Below, piece by piece: positions 1 to 5,454 of a DNA stretch of 8,728 bases. The position numbers and the translations under genes were made by a program. The DNA lies in the NCBI GenBank assembly GCA_937936695.1, contig CALHCK010000058.1, positions 1-8,728 of the forward strand. The letters are read 5' to 3'. Source of the DNA: an uncultured Polaribacter sp. Lineage in GTDB: Bacteria; Bacteroidota; Bacteroidia; Flavobacteriales; Flavobacteriaceae. The notes beneath the pieces are model-generated. The model had not been told where the DNA came from. It was given only the letters and a program-made list of their open reading frames with translations, and ran no database searches. Position 1 is the first letter of the stretch; the number at the start of each line of letters is the position of its first letter.

Positions 1-1399
1 TTTGATTTCTACTATACAAAGCATCTCTGTAATACATCCTAGTTCCTACAGGTAAATCTACAACCATAGACAATGTAACTTGTTCTGGTTGCTTATAACT
101 TAAATCTTTGGTATTGTAATTATAAATTATTCCTTCAAAATCATTTTTACTTTCTTTAACAAATAAGGCATCTATTTTATTATTTTCTACAGTTGTGTTA
201 CCAACAATTTCAGAGATATATCTGCGCTTACCTATCATTTTCTTTGTTTCTAAAATAACACCTGTATTTTTAGAACCCTTTCTCATTCCCCATCTATATA
301 TTCTACCTAAACCTTTGTCTTTATTTCTATAAAACATATTGGTAAATTCTAAATCTACAATTTCTGAATGAGTAGTAGACACCCTCATAAAATTTCTCCC
401 TTTTATAGACACTACAGGTGCATATTCCATCACGTCTAATTTTGTGTTTGGTAACCACTTAGAATGATTAATTAAAGGCGCAAATAATTCTTCATATTTT
501 TCATCTACATTAAAAGGTCTAGTGTTATTAACAATAACATAATCTGATATCCCCCAAAAATCATATTTTACATCATTATCATAACAATAACTTATAAGGT
601 CTTTTGCAAAAGAACCAAAAACTTCTCCTTTGTAGTTCTTTTCTTTTCCTTTCTTATATAAAAAATCAGGAGTTCTTGTATGCACTCCTATTTTAGCTTT
701 TGGCAACACAGCTCTAATCGCTTTTTCTGTGTCTGCAAAATAATCTATAAAATCTTGTTTGGTACCACGCCAATGATCTGGAGTTTCTATTTCCGATCCT
801 ACCCTAAATCTCCATTTTAACACTTGCTTTTTACCATAGGTAGCAACTAATTTTTTCATCATAGCTTTTACAAACTCACTGTAAGCAACTCTATCTTTAG
901 GAGGCAAAGAATTCCCGTAAATAGATACTCTTTCACTTTCTTTAAAATCTTTACCATTGTATGGTTCATCATCAGAAAGAAAATTATATCCATGTTGAAA
1001 TGCCCAACAAGGTTGATCTAAAACAATTTGAAAAATTTCTCTCTTTGATTTTTTTACATTGTTAATTCTTGTAATAAGCGGTTTCCAATTATAAATATAT
1101 TTATTGGTAACAGAATCATATCTACATGGGTCGTATTTATAATTTGGCACACGTTTTCCGTTAACTACCTTATTAATTCCACCAACCATTCTTACTAGGT
1201 TAACCCCCATACCTTTTGCTACACTAACACCTTTTTTAGGAGAAATTCTATTAACTACAGACCATACATCATGTAATTTTTGCTTTTTATTAGCTTTATT
1301 AGTAAAATCTGTTACTACCGTAACCTGACCTTTTGTACTGATTACAATAAAAATAAAAAAGAATAGTAATAGATAATGTTGTTTTCTAAAATGAATCAT
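1..1399 (-). CDS. Secreted clan GH-A glycoside hydrolase, GH39-like, 3' end cut by window edge
   Basis: The open frame starts at ATG 1397-1399 and runs 466 codons to the left edge without a stop, so the C-terminus is missing. Residues 1-24 are a signal peptide (basic start, then LLLFFFIFIVIS), so the enzyme is exported. The rest looks like a (beta/alpha)8 barrel: an early strand with GVNLVRMVGG, a VLDQPCWAF strand, then KWRFRVGSEIE, where E203 is the candidate acid/base, and LDVMEYAP, where E325 is the candidate nucleophile. The spacing of about 120 residues fits retaining enzymes of clan GH-A such as GH39. From about residue 390 the pattern becomes beta-rich (IDALFVKES, EGIIYNYN, VTLSMVVDLP), like the accessory beta-sandwich of GH39. 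Family GH39 is a best guess; GH86 or another clan GH-A family is possible and the substrate is unknown. The nearby sulfatase suggests a sulfated algal glycan. Confidence 0.75.
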   Translation of the reverse strand, partial: MIHFRKQHYLLLFFFIFIVISTKGQVTVVTDFTNKANKKQKLHDVWSVVNRISPKKGVSVAKGMGVNLVRMVGGINKVVNGKRVPNYKYDPCRYDSVTNKYIYNWKPLITRINNVKKSKREIFQIVLDQPCWAFQHGYNFLSDDEPYNGKDFKESERVSIYGNSLPPKDRVAYSEFVKAMMKKLVATYGKKQVLKWRFRVGSEIETPDHWRGTKQDFIDYFADTEKAIRAVLPKAKIGVHTRTPDFLYKKGKEKNYKGEVFGSFAKDLISYCYDNDVKYDFWGISDYVIVNNTRPFNVDEKYEELFAPLINHSKWLPNTKLDVMEYAPVVSIKGRNFMRVSTTHSEIVDLEFTNMFYRNKDKGLGRIYRWGMRKGSKNTGVILETKKMIGKRRYISEIVGNTTVENNKIDALFVKESKNDFEGIIYNYNTKDLSYKQPEQVTLSMVVDLPVGTRMYYRDALYSRNQ

Positions 1400-1473
1400 A
1401 TAGAATATTAATTTGGGCGCAATTTGTTAAAATTTATAAGAATGGCATTACTGTGGAGTATTAAAAAAATCAT

Positions 1474-1517
1474 AAAAAAAGGTTGATAAATTTCCTTAAA
1501 AGAAAATTTACCAACCT
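1474..1517 (-). terminator. Rho-independent terminator after gene A1
   Basis: The minus-strand RNA forms a 14-bp stem (AGGTTGGTAAATTT with AAATTTATCAACCT, one G-U pair) around a 10-nt loop and is followed by seven U residues. It lies 25 bp after the A1 stop codon. The G-U pair forms only in the minus-strand transcript, since the plus-strand RNA would have an A-C mismatch there, so direction is clear. The remaining 74 bp to the glycoside hydrolase start (1400-1473) must hold that gene's promoter, but I see no convincing TAnnTTTG element there. Confidence 0.85.
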
Positions 1518-1541
1518 GCCTAGAAATCTAAAAAAACTTTT

Positions 1542-2384
1542 TTATTGCTTGTTTAAATCAGCATACATTTTTGTAGTTGCATTGGCTTTTGCCAAAATAG
1601 TATTACATAAATCATATAAAGACAATGCATTTATTTTTTTGGGTTTCATATTAACCTCACCTTTTTCATTGTATAAGAATCCTTTTAACTGATTCCAGTA
1701 GTATTGTACTTCACTTAAAGAATCATCTATATCTAAAGTATTAAACTCTAAAACTGTTAAATACCCTAAATTAGCATCCATTGTTTTAATTATTTGATCT
1801 AATTCTAAAGGAGTCACTTTTTGGTAACCAAACTCGTTTATAGAAAAATACAATGTTAACCTTTGTGTTAAGTATCTTAATTTACCTGATGCACCAGTAG
1901 CTGCAGCAATTTTATCTATAACATATTTTTGATGCTTGTTTACACCATCTGCTTTTAGTGCTTTAGAGTAAGAATAATTAATTAATTCGGTTACCACATC
2001 ATCACAAACAGCTAAAAACAAAGTATTTGTTGCTAACACTTCTTTTAAAGATTCTTTTGATTTACTTAAAATAGCGGTTTTGTATTTATTAAAAACATAC
2101 TCTTGTATGTCTACTTTATGTTTTACGGCATTATTAGGTGCAAAATCTTGTAAAATTTTTAAACCTTTTTCAAAACCAGCTATTGTTTTTTGTAATTCTT
2201 TAGTTGCAAAAGATTTCTTTTGATTGGCAGCTAAGAAAACTTTGTTCTTTGCCATTCTTTGCCCTAACATTCTTTGTTTACCAGCTATGTTAACAGCATT
2301 AGATAAATATGTTTTTGTTTGTGCTTGCAACAAACTAGTTGCAGAAAACATTAATACAGTTATAAATAAGTAGATTTTTTTCAT
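1542..2384 (-). CDS. Exported PilJ/NarX-type sensor-domain-like protein, A-type copy 1
   Basis: This gene encodes 280 residues. Residues 1-21 form a signal peptide with likely cleavage at LQA|QTK, and no later membrane segment is visible, so the mature protein should be soluble in the periplasm or secreted. The rest is almost wholly helical. Residues 29-46 (NAVNIAGKQRMLGQRMAK) match the signature of the PilJ N-terminal domain and resemble the P-box helix of NarX/NarQ nitrate sensors; R38 sits where the NarX ligand-binding arginine lies. A second similar motif, GKLRYLTQRLTLYF, occupies residues 167-180 with R170 and R175. No histidine kinase, methyl-accepting, GGDEF or other output domain follows, which is unusual for this family. 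It lies 22 bp after B1 and was probably co-transcribed with it. The start is supported by the signal peptide. Function is unknown; ligand binding is inferred from the family. Confidence 0.88.
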   Translation of the reverse strand: MKKIYLFITVLMFSATSLLQAQTKTYLSNAVNIAGKQRMLGQRMAKNKVFLAANQKKSFATKELQKTIAGFEKGLKILQDFAPNNAVKHKVDIQEYVFNKYKTAILSKSKESLKEVLATNTLFLAVCDDVVTELINYSYSKALKADGVNKHQKYVIDKIAAATGASGKLRYLTQRLTLYFSINEFGYQKVTPLELDQIIKTMDANLGYLTVLEFNTLDIDDSLSEVQYYWNQLKGFLYNEKGEVNMKPKKINALSLYDLCNTILAKANATTKMYADLNKQ

Positions 2385-2406
2385 GTCTTTTGTTTCTTAG
2401 AAATTT

Positions 2407-3231
2407 TTAGTTAATAGCACTATTAGCTTTGTATAATCTTGTTAATAAATCTGCTTCTTTAAGCAATAAATCTGATTGATTAAAAATATACTCTGGTTTT
2501 GGACTAGTATTTGTTACTAAAAAATTAGCATCTGAAACAGTTTTAATTTTAGATTTTAAAAGAACCCATTTGTCTAACAAATCTTTTGTTTTTGTTTCTA
2601 TTTCTTTCCCTGTACTTTCTTTAAGTTTTATTGTATTTACCACTTTTTCATCTATTTCAGCTATAATACTTCCAAACACTTCTGCATCATACTCTTTTAC
2701 TTTCGAGTAATATGCGTTGTAATACAAAGAAAGTTTTTGAGATAAATATTTTAAATCGTTAGATGCTATGTAAGCAGAAGGAAAATCGCTTAATTTTGTG
2801 TTATAAGGATATTCTTTTTTTGTTTCTGATATCACCAAAATACTATTAAAAATATCTTTTGTATGAGTTGCAATTACATTATTAAAATCTATAGCTTTTT
2901 CTATTGAAGATTTATCTTGATCTAAAATTGTTTTTTTATACCCATCCCAAAGCATTTCTATAGTACTAACTTTAAAAAGCACATCATTAGATATTTTTGC
3001 ATCTTTTAATAATGATAAGTTTTTTTCAAATTGAATTAAAGATACTCCTAACTTTTGCTTTGTAGCAGTGTTGTTCGGGTGAGTACTTTTAAATACTTTT
3101 CCTTTTGCTAATCTACCCGAAAGCATAGATTGTTTACTTGCAATATTTAACGCTTGAGACAACGTTACATTTTTCTGAGAAAACGCAATACTAATACTAA
3201 GTATAAATACGTATTTGATTAATTTTTTCAT
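2407..3231 (-). CDS. Exported PilJ/NarX-type sensor-domain-like protein, B-type copy 1
   Basis: This gene encodes 274 residues. A signal peptide spans residues 1-18 (cleavage near AFS|QK) and the mature part is helical with no second membrane segment. Residues 26-43 (QALNIASKQSMLSGRLAK) are a PilJ/NarX-type motif, but the key arginine of the A proteins is S35 here, while R40 is kept. The second motif is NDLKYLSQKLSLYY at residues 158-171, with lysines K161 and K166 in place of both arginines. The C-terminal helix (LLLKEADLLTRLYKANSAIN) resembles that of the A proteins, so A and B are distant paralogues with the same fold. It is the first gene of the B1-A1 unit, 44 bp downstream of a shared promoter-like element. 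A non-binding or differently binding partner of A1 is an inference only. Confidence 0.87.
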   Translation of the reverse strand: MKKLIKYVFILSISIAFSQKNVTLSQALNIASKQSMLSGRLAKGKVFKSTHPNNTATKQKLGVSLIQFEKNLSLLKDAKISNDVLFKVSTIEMLWDGYKKTILDQDKSSIEKAIDFNNVIATHTKDIFNSILVISETKKEYPYNTKLSDFPSAYIASNDLKYLSQKLSLYYNAYYSKVKEYDAEVFGSIIAEIDEKVVNTIKLKESTGKEIETKTKDLLDKWVLLKSKIKTVSDANFLVTNTSPKPEYIFNQSDLLLKEADLLTRLYKANSAIN

Positions 3232-3273
3232 GATTTTTAGTGTTAATTTATCTTTTTGGTTGATATTAATACT

Positions 3274-3293
3274 GCAAATCTACGTAGCTACAA
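3274..3293 (-). promoter_or_regulatory. Promoter with palindromic operator upstream of B1
   Basis: On the minus strand TTGTAGCTACGTAGATTTGC contains TAGATTTG (3275-3282), an exact match to the TAnnTTTG -7 consensus of Bacteroidota. It overlaps the perfect palindrome CTACGTAG (3280-3287), which in turn overlaps a second one, GTAGCTAC (3284-3291). The -7 element ends 44 bp from the B1 start. Nearly the same sequence lies 45 bp upstream of B2. I see no good -33 TTTG at the usual spacing, which suggests that a regulator helps or blocks the polymerase here. Confidence 0.6.
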
Positions 3294-3310
3294 TTCTTTT
3301 TAAGATATTT

Positions 3311-3348
3311 AAAAACCATGTAAAAACATGTTTTTTACACATGTTTTT
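3311..3348. repeat. ACATG palindrome cluster upstream of B1
   Basis: The perfect 14-bp palindrome AAAAACATGTTTTT lies at 3322-3335. It is flanked by a direct repeat of its right half, ACATGTTTTT at 3339-3348, and by an imperfect left half, AAAACCATGT at 3312-3321. The whole block is therefore close to one large inverted repeat. It lies about 30-70 bp upstream of the B1 -7 element, where an activator could bind. The region upstream of B2 has only a loose counterpart: two AACATAT copies at 5275-5281 and 5297-5303. The stretch 3349-3439 is AT-rich and shows nothing else. Confidence 0.5.
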
Positions 3349-3439
3349 ACTAGCATTCAACTTAACTATTTTTTTAAAACCTATATAAAAAACTTAAAAT
3401 CAAATAATTAACAAAAAAAACTCTAAAATCAACAGAAAT

Positions 3440-3468
3440 AAAAAAAGCCCAACAGGTATTGTTGAGCT
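3440..3468 (-). terminator. Rho-independent terminator after gene A2
   Basis: The minus-strand RNA AGCUCAACA pairs with UGUUGGGCU (one G-U pair) around a 5-nt loop and is followed by seven U residues. It sits 44 bp after the A2 stop codon and separates the B2-A2 unit from the promoter of B1. A short T run on the other side (3468-3472) might allow weak termination in the other direction, but no plus-strand gene is present. Confidence 0.85.
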
Positions 3469-3512
3469 TTTTACTATGTAACCTACCTATGTAAGCGAAA
3501 TTAAATTTACAA

Positions 3513-4346
3513 TTATTGTTTATTTAAGTCTGTGTATAGTTTAGTAGTTGCGTTTGCTTTACCTAAAATAGTATTACATAAATTATACATAGCAACTGCA
3601 TTTATTTTTTTTGATGTTAAATCTATTTTACCATCTTTATAAATAAAACCTTTTAATTGATTCCAGTAATACTGTACTTCACTTAAAGAATCATCAATCT
3701 CTAATGTATTAAATTCTAATACACTTAAATAACCTAAATTTAGATCAATCTTTTTAGAAATATCTTCAATTTCTAGCGGTGTAATTTTTTTAAATCCAAA
3801 CTCATTTAAAGAATAATACAAAGTTAGTCTTTGCGTTAAATATCTTAATTTACCTGATGCTCCTGTTGCTTCAGCTATCTTGTCTATTACATATTTTTGA
3901 TGATTATTTCCTCCTTCACTATTAAGGGTTTTAGAATAGTTAATTAATTCATTCACCACGTCATCACAAACTGTTAAAAACATAGTATTGGTTTCTATAA
4001 CATCATTCAAAGAAGCTAAAGATCTACTATTAACAGCTTTTTTGTATTTATTAAAAACATAACTCTGAACGGTTACTTTATGTTTTATAGTTTCATTTGG
4101 AGCAAAATCTTCTAAAATCTTTAAACTCTTTTCAAAATTAATAATCGTGTTTTCTAATTCTTTAGAAGCAGCAATTTTGTTTTTATTAGCTGCCATAAAC
4201 ACTCTATCTTTGGCCATTCTTTGCCCTAACATTCTTTGTTTACCTGCTATATTTACAGCATTAGACAAGTATGTTTTTGTTTGTGCATCTAGCGCATTGT
4301 TTGTAAATAATAAAATTGTTATTAGTAATAAGTAGTAGTTTTTCAT
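3513..4346 (-). CDS. Exported PilJ/NarX-type sensor-domain-like protein, A-type copy 2
   Basis: This 277-residue protein is the paralogue of A1 in the second cassette. The signal peptide spans residues 1-21 (LDA|QTK); the first 26 residues after it are identical to A1, including the motif NAVNIAGKQRMLGQRMAK with R38 and R43. The second motif GKLRYLTQRLTLYY is at residues 165-178 with R168 and R173, again as in A1. Other unchanged blocks are VCDDVV, HQKYVIDKIA, VLEFNTL and DDSLSEVQYYWNQLKGF. Differences gather in the linkers between helices (after residue 138 there is a three-residue deletion; around 240-250 the KxGK loop varies). The unchanged motif arginines suggest a ligand site kept by selection. 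It starts 20 bp after the B2 stop codon and ends before a terminator, so it is the last gene of its unit. No output domain is present and the ligand is unknown. Confidence 0.88.
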   Translation of the reverse strand: MKNYYLLLITILLFTNNALDAQTKTYLSNAVNIAGKQRMLGQRMAKDRVFMAANKNKIAASKELENTIINFEKSLKILEDFAPNETIKHKVTVQSYVFNKYKKAVNSRSLASLNDVIETNTMFLTVCDDVVNELINYSKTLNSEGGNNHQKYVIDKIAEATGASGKLRYLTQRLTLYYSLNEFGFKKITPLEIEDISKKIDLNLGYLSVLEFNTLEIDDSLSEVQYYWNQLKGFIYKDGKIDLTSKKINAVAMYNLCNTILGKANATTKLYTDLNKQ

Positions 4347-4366
4347 AACTATATGTTTAGAGGTAT

Positions 4367-5191
4367 TTAGTTAATTGTATTATTTGCTTTATAAAGTCTT
4401 GTTAATAAATCTGCTTCTTTAAGTAAAAAATCTGACTGATTAAAAATATACTCTGGTTTAGGGCTTTGTTTAGTAATTACAAAATAAGCATCTTTGGTAC
4501 TAAGTATTTTAGATTTTAAAAGAATCCACTTATTTTGCACATCTGTTGTTTTATTTTGTATTTCTGTATCTGAAGTATCTTTTAATTTTAAAATATCATT
4601 TACTCTACTATCTATATCAGAAACTAATGTGTTAAAAAGCTCTAGATCATAATCTAAAACCTTAGAATAAAACACATTATAATACAAAGAAAGCTCTTGA
4701 GATAAATACTTTAAATCATTTGATGCAATATAAGCCGATGAAAATCCTGGTAATTTAGAATTATAAGGATATTCAGTTGCTTCTTTTGATACTTTTAAAA
4801 TGCTTTTAAAAATATCTTTAGTATGCGTAGTAATAACCTTGTTAAAATCTACCGTCTTTTTAACTGATTTTAAATCATTATCTAAAATCACGCTTTTGTA
4901 ACTACTCCACAACATTTCTAAAGTTGATACTTTTAAATGAATATCTTTAGGTAATTCTATGTCTGCTAAAACAGATAAATTCTGTTCAAATTGAATTAAA
5001 GAAACTCCTAATTTTTGCTTTGTTGCCGTATTGTCTGGATGTGTTACTTTAAAAACTTTAGCTTTTGCTAATCTAACGGATAACATAGACTGCTTACTAG
5101 CTATGTTTAACGCTTGAGATAAGGTTACTTTTTTTTGTGAAAAGGCCACACAAAAACTAAGTATAAATACGTAATTAATTAAATTTTTCAT
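4367..5191 (-). CDS. Exported PilJ/NarX-type sensor-domain-like protein, B-type copy 2
   Basis: This 274-residue protein has the same length as B1 and aligns with it without gaps over the N-terminal third. Residues 1-18 are the signal peptide (AFS|QK). The first motif is QALNIASKQSMLSVRLAK at residues 26-43, with S35 where A proteins have arginine. In the second motif, NDLKYLSQELSLYY (158-171), position 166 is glutamate, against lysine in B1 and arginine in A1/A2, so this position is not conserved for charge in B proteins. The block THPxNTATKQKLGVSLIQFE and the C-terminal PKPEYIFNQSDxLLKEADLL are the most constant B-specific features. It opens the B2-A2 unit. A structural or partner role for A2 is plausible from the pairing but unproven. 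Confidence 0.87.
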   Translation of the reverse strand: MKNLINYVFILSFCVAFSQKKVTLSQALNIASKQSMLSVRLAKAKVFKVTHPDNTATKQKLGVSLIQFEQNLSVLADIELPKDIHLKVSTLEMLWSSYKSVILDNDLKSVKKTVDFNKVITTHTKDIFKSILKVSKEATEYPYNSKLPGFSSAYIASNDLKYLSQELSLYYNVFYSKVLDYDLELFNTLVSDIDSRVNDILKLKDTSDTEIQNKTTDVQNKWILLKSKILSTKDAYFVITKQSPKPEYIFNQSDFLLKEADLLTRLYKANNTIN

Positions 5192-5234
5192 TATTTTTTA
5201 GTGTTAATTTGTTTGTCTTATCGACATATTCAAG

Positions 5235-5254
5235 ACAAATCTACGTAGGTACAA
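5235..5254 (-). promoter_or_regulatory. Promoter with palindromic operator upstream of B2
   Basis: The minus strand reads TTGTACCTACGTAGATTTGT, with the -7 element TAGATTTG (5236-5243) overlapping the palindrome CTACGTAG (5241-5248). It differs from the B1 site only at one inner base and at the last base, although flanking sequence is largely diverged. The -7 element ends 45 bp from the B2 start, compared with 44 bp for B1. Such conservation in otherwise drifting non-coding DNA supports a functional shared control site. Confidence 0.6.
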
Positions 5255-5393
5255 CCTATTTTAAAATGACAAATAACATATGATAACCTGCTAAAAAACA
5301 TATAATGAATACAAAACACTAAAAAACAACTAGGTATAGTAAATATTAAAAACAAACTCAAACAATTTATTAATACAAAAATTACACTTAAAT
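5255..5393. other. Intergenic spacer without recognised gene
   Basis: This AT-rich stretch separates the B2 promoter from the sulfatase terminator. Apart from two AACATAT copies (5275-5281 and 5297-5303), which might mirror the ACATG cluster upstream of B1, I see no gene, RNA structure or repeat in it. Confidence 0.5.
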
Positions 5394-5430
5394 AAAAAAA
5401 CCACTGATAACACATAAGTTATCAGCGGTT
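5394..5430 (-). terminator. Rho-independent terminator after the sulfatase gene
   Basis: The minus-strand RNA pairs CCGCUGAUAAC (5418-5428) with GUUAUCAGUGG (5401-5411), including one G-U pair, around a 6-nt loop; two further A-U pairs extend the stem. Seven U residues follow. It lies 24 bp after the sulfatase stop codon, so the sulfatase message ends before the B2-A2 unit. Confidence 0.88.
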
Positions 5431-5454
5431 TAAAATATTTAATTTTTATTTTTT

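Larger units (their letters stand above)
1542..5191 (-). repeat. Tandem duplication of a two-gene B-A cassette
   Basis: Cassette 1 covers 1542-3231 (B1 then A1, 1690 bp) and cassette 2 covers 3513-5191 (B2 then A2, 1679 bp). Gene order, the gaps between B and A (22 and 20 bp), gene lengths (274/274 and 280/277 residues) and the promoter element upstream of B all match. Over ungapped stretches counted by eye, B1 and B2 agree at 64 of residues 1-80, and A1 and A2 at 60 of residues 21-100. Nucleotide blocks around the first motif and near the 3' end of the A genes are also almost unchanged. The 281-bp spacer between cassettes carries a terminator and a second promoter, so the copies are separate transcription units. 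The divergence implies an old duplication maintained by selection rather than an assembly artefact. Confidence 0.92.

Noticed and set aside
1483..1692. Plus-strand open frame of 69 codons
   Set aside because: It overlaps the 3' end of A1 antisense, crosses a terminator stem, and has an AT-driven composition with no recognisable start region.
3274..3293. Palindromes as a recombination or attachment site
   Set aside because: No integrase is nearby and the position relative to the start codons of both B genes fits a promoter and operator better.
4147..4335. Plus-strand open frame of 62 codons
   Set aside because: It lies wholly antisense inside the signal-peptide and first-motif region of A2, whose coding is certain; the hydrophobic look comes from the complement of that gene.
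1542..5191. Duplicated cassettes as a mobile element or assembly artefact
   Set aside because: There are no terminal inverted repeats, target-site duplications or transposase, and the copies differ throughout in both coding and spacer sequence.
5230..5415. Minus-strand open frame of 61 codons in the spacer before B2
   Set aside because: It runs from inside the sulfatase terminator stem through the B2 promoter, has no believable start, and its Phe/Tyr/Cys-rich sequence reflects AT-rich non-coding DNA.
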